8,919 bases of DNA from Desulfobacter sp. (GCA_030145005.1 JAQYWJ010000079.1:1-8919); one strand, 5' to 3'. Counted from the stretch's first letter, positions 1-6,142 are shown. The notes: generated from the letters alone by a model not told the origin. Numbers and translations: made by a program.

Positions 1-652
1 CCTGTGCTTTTTTTGCGGCTTCAAAAGGGATCAGATCTGTCTGTTTTAAATCGGATAGTTCCGCATCCAGTTCAGGCAGAAAAAAATGGGAATCCTTTAC
101 TGTTCTGCCGATACCGGGAAAATGTTTGGCCACAGCCATGACCCCGCCCTTTTGAAGCCCCTGGATTACCGTAGTACCCAGTTGGGACACACGGTTTGCA
201 TCCCCTGTAAACACCCGGTCTTTCATGATGGAATCCACATCCGGCGGGGCCACATCCATAACCGGGGCCATATTCATGTTAATGCCCATGTCAGACAGTT
301 CTGATGCTGTAATCCGGGCAAATTCCCGGGCGTCTTCAAGGGTTATCATATGGGGATTGCCGGGAAATTCAGTAAAAGGCTTGCGCAGTCTTGCTACCTG
401 TCCGCCTTCCTGGTCCACGGCAACAAACAGATCCGGCAAACCTTGATCCAGTGCATATTTTCGGGCATCCATGCACAAACGGCGCAACTGGTCTGCAGAT
501 TCAATATTAGGCCGGAACAGAATTATCCCCCCGGTCCTGTATTCTTTTATCAGATGTTTTAATTCAGCATTAAGGGTCTGACCGTCAAACCCGAGCATCA
601 GACGCTGGCCGGCCAGATCCGGTAGTGATTGAAAATCAAATTGAGTCATCAT
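1..652 (-). CDS. nagZ: NagZ-type beta-N-acetylhexosaminidase (GH3), 3' end outside the window
   Basis: Reading the minus strand from the ATG at 652 gives 217 codons with no stop before the left edge, so the C-terminal part is missing. The protein is a family 3 glycoside hydrolase of the NagZ type. These enzymes remove N-acetylglucosamine from cytoplasmic muropeptides during peptidoglycan recycling. Visible marks are the substrate-binding DQEGG at about residues 80-84, APVMDVAP at 129-136, and KHFPGIGRTVKDSH at 176-189, which holds the Lys-His pair and the Asp-Ser-His loop of the catalytic acid/base. The usual His or Thr after KHFPG is Ile here. The nucleophile Asp lies beyond the edge and cannot be checked. 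No signal peptide is visible, which fits a cytoplasmic enzyme. A second ATG at 649 is also possible. The start is 2 bp after the stop of the DisA_N-domain gene, so the two are probably co-transcribed and translationally coupled. Confidence 0.9.
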   Translation of the reverse strand, partial: MMTQFDFQSLPDLAGQRLMLGFDGQTLNAELKHLIKEYRTGGIILFRPNIESADQLRRLCMDARKYALDQGLPDLFVAVDQEGGQVARLRKPFTEFPGNPHMITLEDAREFARITASELSDMGINMNMAPVMDVAPPDVDSIMKDRVFTGDANRVSQLGTTVIQGLQKGGVMAVAKHFPGIGRTVKDSHFFLPELDAELSDLKQTDLIPFEAAKKAQ

Positions 653-654
653 AT

Positions 655-2115
655 CTACACACCATGTAAATGCTGTTCAAGGGTTAATATTTTAGGCATA
701 TACTGGTAAACGGGTTTCCACCTTGATATGCTGTTTAATTCAATGCCGTTATATATAATTGAAATAGGTCTGTCAGCAGAAACGACAACCACAATCACTT
801 TTGATGTTGTGGCGGAAAATCTCAATGCAGAGTTGTATCTGGCACCCCGGGCCATGTTTTCCCAGGTAACGGACTGCCCGTCCAAAAGACAGCCGAATCC
901 GCGGATTTTGGCATCCGGTGTTATTTGAACTGCACCGTCAATACGCATGAATGCCGCAGCCAGGTCATAATTATCAGAATCCAGAAGAGATAAAGGGGGA
1001 TCCAGCACATGGCCGGACAGCGCCAGTGGTTCATCGTTCATATCAATCACCACGGTACTGCCGTAATGTGAATGTTCTGCCCTGTGTATCAATCCGGAAA
1101 CAACACTGAACAAGGTGCCGGCAACTTCGATCTCAAGTTGTGAATCCAAAAGCAATTCTTCCAGCTCCACCAGCTTATTTTTCCTGGTGGTGGAATAAAA
1201 ATTGCCGTCACAAAATGAGGCGACTTTATGGGTACCCATACTCAAAAAGCCGTGATCGCCCCTGAAATCAGCGATAATGGCATACTCGGGCACAGGGGCC
1301 AATGTGATTCCCACAACATAATTGCCGTCGGAAACCAGTTTACGATTTGACCGCTCCACACTGATAAGAAGTTTTCTGATATGTTTGATATTTGAAATTA
1401 CCGGCCGTTCATTGCGCTGAAACATGGTCAAAAAGTTAATGGTGTCTATATTGACCGGGTCCGTAAAAAAAAGAACCCCCCTTGCCCAGGCTCTCTCTTC
1501 TTTGGTTTTTGAAATGGAAAGAATATGGTTTAGAATCGTTGGGACCTGAATTTTGGTATCATACCCCAGATGACTGTTGCGTTCATCCACCATGTAATCG
1601 GCTATGGCCTGGAGCGCATAATTTTTAACCACATAATCCGAACAGTTGATGGGCGGATTACACGAGGTATAATCATGGGCAAGCAGGGAAGCCGCTTGTT
1701 CCAGCCATTTTTCAGTCGGTTTGATGGAACACATGTCAGGATGGTGCTCGGTGAACCAGACCTGATAAAAAAATTCACTGCTTGCACCTGCAAACGCAAT
1801 AAGTCCTGACAAGTCCAGATTTTCCTGGGGGATCAGATAGCCTTTAGGCTGACCTTCAATCTGTTCTCCAATATGTTGCCGCCAGCGTTCCTCATGAACA
1901 AGAAAGACTTCATTAAGTACGGTTTCATGCCCGAGCAAAAGGTCCTGGGGGTCAAATACCTGAACAGGATCATCCGGTCCCGGTGCAAACAGCAGGGCAA
2001 CGCGGCTAGGGTTGGAATACCGACGCAACCCGTCAGCCAACCCGTTAAGGATATTGGCTATACACAATTTATTAAAAGAGTCCTGATTCATCCGCCAACC
2101 GTTTTTATTCAACAA
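655..2115 (-). CDS. DisA_N/diadenylate cyclase-like domain protein
   Basis: This 486-residue protein carries a DisA_N (DAC) type nucleotide-binding domain in its last third. Proteins with this domain make or bind cyclic di-AMP. The domain shows HSHYGSTVVIDM (348-359), the DGA motif in RIDGAVQI (391-398), an FGCLLDG strand (407-413), and RGARYNSALRF (423-433) where DisA and CdaA have the RHR motif. The RYN/RFN form is, from memory, typical of a separate subgroup of DisA_N proteins, so it need not mean loss of activity, but catalysis is unproven. Residues 1-330 do not match anything I can name and may be a sensor region; no membrane segment or signal peptide is obvious. The start given is TTG (2115). 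An ATG nine codons in (2091, beginning MNQDSF) is equally possible, since neither has a good Shine-Dalgarno site. The reading frame stays open upstream to 2178 without an ATG or GTG. nagZ follows after 2 bp. Confidence 0.8.
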   Translation of the reverse strand: MLNKNGWRMNQDSFNKLCIANILNGLADGLRRYSNPSRVALLFAPGPDDPVQVFDPQDLLLGHETVLNEVFLVHEERWRQHIGEQIEGQPKGYLIPQENLDLSGLIAFAGASSEFFYQVWFTEHHPDMCSIKPTEKWLEQAASLLAHDYTSCNPPINCSDYVVKNYALQAIADYMVDERNSHLGYDTKIQVPTILNHILSISKTKEERAWARGVLFFTDPVNIDTINFLTMFQRNERPVISNIKHIRKLLISVERSNRKLVSDGNYVVGITLAPVPEYAIIADFRGDHGFLSMGTHKVASFCDGNFYSTTRKNKLVELEELLLDSQLEIEVAGTLFSVVSGLIHRAEHSHYGSTVVIDMNDEPLALSGHVLDPPLSLLDSDNYDLAAAFMRIDGAVQITPDAKIRGFGCLLDGQSVTWENMARGARYNSALRFSATTSKVIVVVVSADRPISIIYNGIELNSISRWKPVYQYMPKILTLEQHLHGV

Positions 2116-2225
2116 ACTGTAATTAATGAAAGGAAGTAATGACTGATCCCATGTTCCACGCGATTTGGCAAGTTTTTTTTATATGCCGGGTGTTGTAAAA
2201 ACAGGGAAGGACTGATAATTAATTA

Positions 2226-2325
2226 AGGAATGAGTACGAAATAAGATGCCCACTTAAATTTTAAAACGTGCGATCCACAATGGACGCCTATTTTGAAATG
2301 GGCAAGTTATTTAAAACTCATTCCT
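2226..2325. mobile_element. 100-bp MITE-like inverted-repeat element
   Basis: The ends form an ungapped inverted repeat. AGGAATGAGT at 2226-2235 matches the complement of ACTCATTCCT at 2316-2325. Counting 27 bases in from each end, 22 are complementary, including AAATAA and TGCCCA/TGGGCA (2247-2252 with 2299-2304). The centre holds a second hairpin, GCG-A-TCCA / TGGA-CGC at 2270-2287, so the whole element could fold on itself. It has no coding capacity. I see no convincing target-site duplication beyond A/T-rich flanks. A non-autonomous DNA transposon (MITE) is the likeliest reading; a large regulatory hairpin upstream of the DisA_N-domain gene is the alternative. Confidence 0.62.
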
Positions 2326-2352
2326 AAAAACTGTTAAGGAGGCAGTCAGCTA

Positions 2353-2373
2353 CCCAAGCCTAAAGGGCTTGGG
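2353..2373. repeat. Left hairpin of the 2336-2676 element
   Basis: CCCAAGCC (2353-2360), a TAAAG loop, and GGCTTGGG (2366-2373) form a perfect 8-bp stem. It matches the right-end hairpin at 2633-2652 arm for arm and differs only in the loop. GGG 2371-2373 can instead pair with CCC 2388-2390, so two mutually exclusive hairpins are possible. Confidence 0.8.
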
Positions 2374-2565
2374 CTTGTTTCGGCAAGCCCTATGCTGACC
2401 AGTCTAAGTGCTTCGAGTACTACGTTAGATTGGAAATAGGTACCCTGGGGTGCTTGCCGGCCCCAGGCTCTACGGCAAGTGCTTAAACAGGTCTAAAGGG
2501 TTAAGCCGGTGCTGCTTGCGTTGAACCCGATCATAACTTTGACGAGGCAAACATTACTCAGCTCC

Positions 2566-2601
2566 GGCATATGGCTGCCGCTAAATATCATATGCCTTTT
2601 T
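2566..2601 (+). terminator. Terminator-like hairpin at the 3' end of the structured RNA
   Basis: GGCATATG (2566-2573) and CATATGCC (2589-2596) form a perfect 8-bp stem with a 15-base loop, followed at once by TTTTT (2597-2601). The stem is not GC-rich, so efficiency may be modest, but the form is that of a Rho-independent terminator reading rightward. Confidence 0.5.
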
Positions 2602-2632
2602 ACAAACATAACGTGCTAAAGCACTGTTTCCT

Positions 2633-2652
2633 CCCAAGCCTGAAGGCTTGGG
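2633..2652. repeat. Right hairpin of the 2336-2676 element
   Basis: CCCAAGCC (2633-2640), TGAA loop, GGCTTGGG (2645-2652): a perfect 8-bp stem repeating the left-end hairpin. It lies 24 bp upstream of the SH3-protein start codon, so it would be in the 5' leader of that gene if transcription enters from the left. Confidence 0.8.
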
Positions 2653-2676
2653 TTTCCACACCTAAAGGTTATTTTT

Positions 2677-3339
2677 ATGATGAAACTATTTTCACGGATT
2701 TGTGCGGTTGTTCTAATTGTTATCGGGGTCACAGCGTTATGCCATGCCCAGACCGCTTATGTCTCTGATATACTCATTCTCACATTCAGGAAGGGGCCTG
2801 GCCCCGGCTACCCTGTAATTTCCGCTTTAAAAAGCGATACCCCTTTAACCATAATTAAAGAAAGCAACGGTTATCTTAAGGTGGAACTTTCATCCGGGGA
2901 GCAGGGATGGGTGGATAAAAATTATGTTGTAACAGATCTACCCAAATCAATAATCATAGACCGGTTAAAAAAAGAAAATGCCGCCCTTGAAGACAAAATC
3001 AGGGTTTTGACGGAACAGACAGACCAGGCTGCCATGGAGCAGCTTAAAAAAGAAAACCAGACCCTGACCCAAAACATTGAAACTTTAAAATCACAGTACG
3101 CCGTGCTTAAAACCGCCTCTGCCAATGTAACCGATACTTTAGAGGAAAACAAACGCCTTAAAACCCGGAACGCATCTTTGTCCGCCGTACTTGCCCAGCA
3201 AAAGGAAAATAGCGGATTCATGTTTAAAACCGGCATGATTAAATGGTTTCTGGCCGGTGTAGGTGTGCTTCTTCTTGGCTGGGTTATTGGCTTGAGTGTA
3301 TCTTCCAGGCAAGGTAGTTCAGGCTCATTGCTGGACTGA
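2677..3339 (+). CDS. SH3-domain, coiled-coil, membrane-anchor protein (TIGR04211/YgiM-like)
   Basis: This 220-residue protein has the full layout of the TIGR04211 'SH3 and anchor' family, to which E. coli YgiM belongs. A signal peptide covers about residues 1-24, with likely cleavage after CHA. A bacterial SH3b domain follows at about 26-85 (RKGPGPGYPVI, SGEQGWVDKNYV). A charged heptad-rich coiled coil spans roughly 93-178. A C-terminal membrane helix lies at about 189-208 (WFLAGVGVLLLGWVIGL), with a short polar tail. It should be an envelope protein held in the membrane with SH3 and coiled coil outside; its function is unknown. ATG 2677 and ATG 2680 are both possible starts. AAAGG at 2664-2668 is a suitable ribosome site and may come from the neighbouring mobile element. 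It converges on the decarboxylase gene, and no clear terminator lies between them. Confidence 0.88.
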   Translation: MMKLFSRICAVVLIVIGVTALCHAQTAYVSDILILTFRKGPGPGYPVISALKSDTPLTIIKESNGYLKVELSSGEQGWVDKNYVVTDLPKSIIIDRLKKENAALEDKIRVLTEQTDQAAMEQLKKENQTLTQNIETLKSQYAVLKTASANVTDTLEENKRLKTRNASLSAVLAQQKENSGFMFKTGMIKWFLAGVGVLLLGWVIGLSVSSRQGSSGSLLD

Positions 3340-3465
3340 TTTTTCAATACGCTTCCATTGGCGAGCCTTTATGGCGACTTAAAATTCGGCGCATCTGTGG
3401 GCTATTCAATTCTGACCGAAGGCCTTATTTCGTTTGCCCTTGTTTCCACGCTCAAGTGCGCCTGA
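3340..3465 (+). other. In-frame open extension after the SH3-protein stop
   Basis: Directly after the TGA at 3337-3339 the same frame stays open for 41 codons to TGA 3463-3465. It encodes a rather hydrophobic stretch (for example LKFGASVGYSILTEGLISFA). There is no start codon of its own. It may be a gene remnant, a dispersed intergenic repeat that happens to be open, or a readthrough extension of the SH3 protein. Since the SH3 protein already ends with the anchor helix and tail usual for its family, a remnant or repeat is likeliest. Confidence 0.35.
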
Positions 3466-3477
3466 CCGGGCCCTGAT

Positions 3478-5154
3478 TTAAAATTTATGATAAATTTGTT
3501 CCTGTTCATCCAGGATATCATCCAGGATGTCTTCGGTGGTATAGGGATTCATGATGACACTTCGAAGCACCACCACCATGAAGTCATCCTCCGGCGCAAG
3601 TTTGAGCCGGGTTCTGGAGACAAAACTTTTGCCTGCTTCCCGCTGGACGCGCTGGACGCGGATATTGATCTCGTCAAGTTCCTGGTTTAAGCGTTGACGC
3701 TCCTGCCCCCGGGCAGTTTCCATTTTCTGACGGAAGGACATGGGTACCAACCGGTAGGTCAGAATATTGAGTACAGGCGGGGTCACAAGTTCAAACTCCG
3801 GCCGCGCTTCTATTCTTTCGGCAAATGCCCTGGCCGTTTCAATGCCATGATCAATCATCAGGGCATACCCTTTGGCTCCCATGATTTTTAAGGATGCATC
3901 CAGGATCAGGCAGGCCGCCTCCCTGGAACCTTCAAGGGTTTTAATGCCTAAATCCACAGAGCCTTGTCGGTTGACGTACCGGGCATGGTAGGCAATGGCA
4001 TCAAGGGCAAGGGGATTTTTAAAATAAACCATGCCCGTTCCCATGGGCATGTAAAACTGCTTGTGGCCGTCAATGGTGACGGAATCTGCCCGTTCAATGC
4101 CTGATAACAGATGGGCATAGGTGTCGGATAACAGTATCGGTCCGCCCCATGCCGCATCCACGTGAAAATGAATTTGTTCCTGTTCACAAATATCAGCCAG
4201 CTTTTGCAATGGATCAATGGTCCCTGTTTCCGTGGCCCCGGCAATGCCTATGATTGCGGCGATTTTTGTCCGCCCCTCCTGCTTTAGGTCCTGGACGGTC
4301 TGTTTAAGTTTATCTGTATCAATGGTGTGATCCGGTTTCACATCTATGGCAATGATGTTTTTATTGCCCAGGCCCAGAATTCCGCTTGCTTTTCTCAAAG
4401 AGTAGTGCCCCCGTCGGGATACAAGGATCACCACCCGGTCCGTTTGATGGATGCTCATGGCCTTGAACAGGCCGTCTTCTTCAATGCTTGAAAAATCATC
4501 TTTGGGCGGGAACAGGCGATTTCTGGCCACCCACATGGCTGTTATGTTGGCCGTGGTGCCGCCGGATGTAAATGCACCCAAAGCCGTACGGGTATTCTGG
4601 ACATGCGCCTGGTAGAAGTCCTGGCTTTGTTTGAAAATCAGGGCGTGGATTTTGGCCAGCACCTGCCTTTCAATGACAGCCAGTACCTTGGAGGTTTCCA
4701 TTTTAATGACATTCTGGTTCAAGGCTGCGGTAATCGCTTTAAGATGCACCATGAAAAAGGGCAGGGCAGAGGTCATATGACCAACGAAGTAGGGCGATGC
4801 CACATTAACCGCTTTAGGGGCAATGTCTTCAATGATATCTTCAATAACCTGGCCCAGATTTTTTTGGGGATGGTCGCTGATCTCGACGTCCATGTAATTT
4901 TTAGCCAGTTCATTGATGCTGATTTCTTCGGTGACGCCCACATGCCGGTTAAGAAAATCATGCAGTCCGAACAGGATCTGCTCCATGTATTTAACCAGGG
5001 TCTTTTTGCTGTTTTCATCTTCGGGACGGATGAATACCCGGTCCAAAGACTTACGGTCTGCGATCAACTGTCCGGCTGTTTTTCGTAAATTTTTCCGGCC
5101 TTGGTTCCAGTTGCTTTTTACAGGTAATGAAAAAAATGAAAAAGAGGATGACAT
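3478..5154 (-). CDS. panP: PLP-dependent aspartate 1-decarboxylase (PanP/TIGR03799-like), group II
   Basis: The 558-residue protein is a group II pyridoxal-phosphate decarboxylase of the glutamate-decarboxylase fold. It most resembles the putative aspartate 1-decarboxylases (TIGR03799, PanP) that make beta-alanine for pantothenate and CoA where the pyruvoyl enzyme PanD is absent. Visible active-site marks are TSGGTTANI (196-204) for phosphate binding, RRGHYS with His250 stacking on PLP, HVDAAWGG (331-338) with Asp333 for the pyridine nitrogen, and DGHKQFYMPMGTGM (362-375) with Lys365 as Schiff-base lysine. PYFVGHMTSA (121-130) is the usual substrate-side segment near the N terminus. Length is slightly above group II norms, and no truncation is seen. 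The ATG at 5154 has a purine-rich AAGGAAAGG about 11 bases upstream. Glutamate decarboxylation to GABA is the main alternative; the sequence alone does not settle substrate. The gene is divergent from the small gene at 5317. Confidence 0.85.
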   Translation of the reverse strand: MSSSFSFFSLPVKSNWNQGRKNLRKTAGQLIADRKSLDRVFIRPEDENSKKTLVKYMEQILFGLHDFLNRHVGVTEEISINELAKNYMDVEISDHPQKNLGQVIEDIIEDIAPKAVNVASPYFVGHMTSALPFFMVHLKAITAALNQNVIKMETSKVLAVIERQVLAKIHALIFKQSQDFYQAHVQNTRTALGAFTSGGTTANITAMWVARNRLFPPKDDFSSIEEDGLFKAMSIHQTDRVVILVSRRGHYSLRKASGILGLGNKNIIAIDVKPDHTIDTDKLKQTVQDLKQEGRTKIAAIIGIAGATETGTIDPLQKLADICEQEQIHFHVDAAWGGPILLSDTYAHLLSGIERADSVTIDGHKQFYMPMGTGMVYFKNPLALDAIAYHARYVNRQGSVDLGIKTLEGSREAACLILDASLKIMGAKGYALMIDHGIETARAFAERIEARPEFELVTPPVLNILTYRLVPMSFRQKMETARGQERQRLNQELDEINIRVQRVQREAGKSFVSRTRLKLAPEDDFMVVVLRSVIMNPYTTEDILDDILDEQEQIYHKF

Positions 5155-5173
5155 ATTGTGAAGGCCTTTCCTT

Positions 5174-5187
5174 CAATTTAAAAATTG
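5174..5187. promoter_or_regulatory. Small AT-rich inverted repeat upstream of the decarboxylase
   Basis: CAATTT (5174-5179), AA, AAATTG (5182-5187) form a 6-bp inverted repeat 19 bp upstream of the decarboxylase ATG. It could be an operator within the divergent intergenic region, or chance in A/T-rich DNA. No convincing -35/-10 pair was found nearby. Confidence 0.22.
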
Positions 5188-5279
5188 TTTTGTCTGGCCT
5201 GTGCTGTCCGGTATGGACCTGCCGCCTTTTGCGCTTTTCGGCTGTCATGTTGTTAATTTAACTTGAAAACCGTCTTAAA

Positions 5280-5294
5280 GTATGGCAGGCATAC
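5280..5294. promoter_or_regulatory. Inverted repeat GTATG-N5-CATAC upstream of the small gene
   Basis: GTATG (5280-5284) and CATAC (5290-5294) flank GCAGG, 22 bp before the ATG at 5317 and just ahead of its ribosome site. CTTAAA sits on the left side and again just after the right half. It is a possible operator or short leader hairpin; evidence is pattern only. Confidence 0.28.
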
Positions 5295-5316
5295 CTTAAA
5301 ATAAGGAGAAAATCAA

Positions 5317-5613
5317 ATGGAACTTAATGTTAAAGATATTTTAACACGGGTAACCCGGTACAATCTGATCCGTAACGGCAGAATGATCTATATTGATGTT
5401 CATAAAAAGATCCAGGGTAATCTGGCAGACGATTATATTGCCGTGCCCAACCTTGTGAACATCATTGCAGAATCCGGGCACCAGGGTGCAGGCGGCACCG
5501 AGGAAGAAGCCCTTGAAGATTGTCTTAAAAAAATCAAGGGGTTGGACTTAGAAAACCTGTTTCCCAAAGTTGTTTCGAAAAACAATACCCCGGAACCTGA
5601 CGGAAAATCTTAA
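5317..5613 (+). CDS. Small protein of unknown function, HicB-like layout
   Basis: I do not recognise this 98-residue protein. It starts with a strong ribosome site, AAGGAG at 5303-5308, eight bases before ATG. The middle reads as strand-strand-helix: RMIYIDVHKK (22-31), DYIAVPNLVNIIAESG (39-54), then GGTEEEALEDCLKKIKG (59-75). That order, and the GxT-EEAL stretch after a VP-containing strand, recalls the partial RNase H fold of HicB antitoxins. There is no HicA toxin next to it and no DNA-binding tail, so an antitoxin role is not supported. The C terminus (KNNTPEPDGKS) is polar and probably disordered. It is cytoplasmic with no signal peptide. It precedes the hibernation factor gene by 144 bp on the same strand. 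Confidence 0.72.
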   Translation: MELNVKDILTRVTRYNLIRNGRMIYIDVHKKIQGNLADDYIAVPNLVNIIAESGHQGAGGTEEEALEDCLKKIKGLDLENLFPKVVSKNNTPEPDGKS

Positions 5614-5701
5614 GAAAGATAATTAAGGCAAGAGGTTATCCTTTTCCCTGGTTTCTTACGGTTTTATTTTATTTAATTATATAGCGGTCTGGGATTGAGT
5701 C

Positions 5702-5724
5702 ATAACAGGGATTGTGTTATTTTT
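5702..5724 (+). terminator. Weak terminator-like hairpin before hpf
   Basis: ATAACA (5702-5707) pairs with TGTTAT (5715-5720) over a 7-base loop, followed by TTTT. The stem is A/T-rich, so it may be a poor terminator for the small gene, or an operator just upstream of hpf. Confidence 0.3.
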
Positions 5725-5757
5725 AAATCATCATCTCACCAATAAAAAGGAGAGCCT

Positions 5758-6108
5758 ATGAACATTTCAATCACTTTCAAGAACGTCCCTTCATCTGACG
5801 CTGTAAAATCCCATATCGAAAAGAAATTAAATAAATTGGATAAAATGCTGGATGCCCCGGCCGAGGCCCAGGTCGTCCTGTCAGAGGAAAAATTAAACAG
5901 CGTTGCTGAAATTAATCTGACTTGTAATAAATTGAAAATTCATGCCAGGGACGAGGCTGAAGACAACAACATGTATTCAGCCATTGACGGTGTGACAGAA
6001 AAAATTAAAATCCAGATCACCAAATTTAAAGAAAAGCAAAGACGGCACCTGGCTGGTGACAAACAAAGTATCAAAGATGAAGTACCGGATTCTGCCGATA
6101 GCGAATAG
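5758..6108 (+). CDS. hpf: Short ribosome hibernation promoting factor (HPF/RaiA family)
   Basis: This 116-residue protein belongs to the S30AE family (HPF, YfiA/RaiA). These proteins bind the 30S decoding site between the mRNA and tRNA channels and hold ribosomes inactive during starvation. The beta-alpha-beta-beta-beta-alpha pattern is visible: MNISITFKNV (1-10), helix 13-30, AQVVLSEEK (37-45), VAEINLTCNKLKIHARDEAE (49-68), and the signature NNMYSAIDGVTEKIKIQI (70-87), ending in a basic segment KFKEKQRRH (89-97) that would contact rRNA. It has a short acidic tail and lacks the C-terminal dimerization domain of long HPF, so it is the short form. Dimerization of ribosomes would need another factor. 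AAGGAG at 5747-5752, five bases ahead of the ATG, fixes the start. It is followed by a strong terminator. It is not next to rpoN or ptsN, the common hpf neighbourhood. Confidence 0.92.
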   Translation: MNISITFKNVPSSDAVKSHIEKKLNKLDKMLDAPAEAQVVLSEEKLNSVAEINLTCNKLKIHARDEAEDNNMYSAIDGVTEKIKIQITKFKEKQRRHLAGDKQSIKDEVPDSADSE

Positions 6109-6142
6109 ACGTTTGTCTGAGTCCTGAAATATGATTTAACCG

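Larger units (their letters stand above)
2344..2601 (+). ncRNA. Structured RNA with H-type pseudoknot, omega-RNA/HEARO-like
   Basis: The plus strand can form many short perfect stems. GTCAGC (2345-2350) pairs with GCTGAC (2394-2399), enclosing CAAGCC/GGCTTG (2355-2360 with 2366-2371) and GGCTTG/CAAGCC (2372-2377 with 2384-2389). GTCTAA (2402-2407) pairs with TTAGAT (2425-2430) around a GTGC-TTCGA-GTAC hairpin. CCTGGGG (2444-2450) pairs with CCCCAGG (2461-2467), and its loop GCTTGCCG (2452-2459) is complementary to CGGCAAGT (2473-2480), giving an 8-bp pseudoknot with one wobble. GCTTAA (2481-2486) pairs with TTAAGC (2501-2506), competing with GGGTT/AACCC (2498-2502 with 2524-2528). It ends in a terminator-like hairpin with a T-run at 2601. 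The strand is chosen from that T-run. Similarity to IscB/TnpB omega RNAs is architectural, not proven. Confidence 0.58.
2336..2676 (+). mobile_element. ORF-less IS200/IS605-superfamily-like element (HEARO/PATE-like)
   Basis: This 341-bp stretch has no convincing protein gene. It is bounded by two almost identical subterminal hairpins (2353-2373 and 2633-2652), as in IS200/IS605 elements, which have terminal palindromes rather than inverted-repeat ends. Between them is a dense set of nested stems described as a separate ncRNA entry. The heptamer CTAAAGG occurs three times (2360, 2493, 2662). The left limit is uncertain, somewhere between the MITE end (2325) and 2345. The right limit is placed just before the ATGA at 2677 because HEARO elements are, as I recall, reported next to ATGA or GTGA. 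No tnpA, tnpB or iscB is present, so it would be non-autonomous. The family assignment is inference. Confidence 0.5.

Noticed and set aside
2336..2342. AAGGAGG as a ribosome site for a hidden gene
   Set aside because: No start codon lies at a usable distance and no open frame follows. It is probably part of the element edge or chance.
2336..2676. Group II intron or tRNA-like structure
   Set aside because: No domain V signature, no reverse transcriptase and no cloverleaf or T-loop sequence. The bounding hairpins and pseudoknot fit an IS605-type element better.
2571..2768. Plus-strand 65-codon frame across the element end and the SH3 gene start
   Set aside because: It starts inside the terminator-like hairpin and overlaps the well-supported SH3 gene in another frame. 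No ribosome site or coding character.
4603..5088. 161-codon plus-strand frame opposite the decarboxylase
   Set aside because: It lies fully antisense to a strongly supported PLP enzyme gene with all motifs. No family resemblance; a shadow frame.
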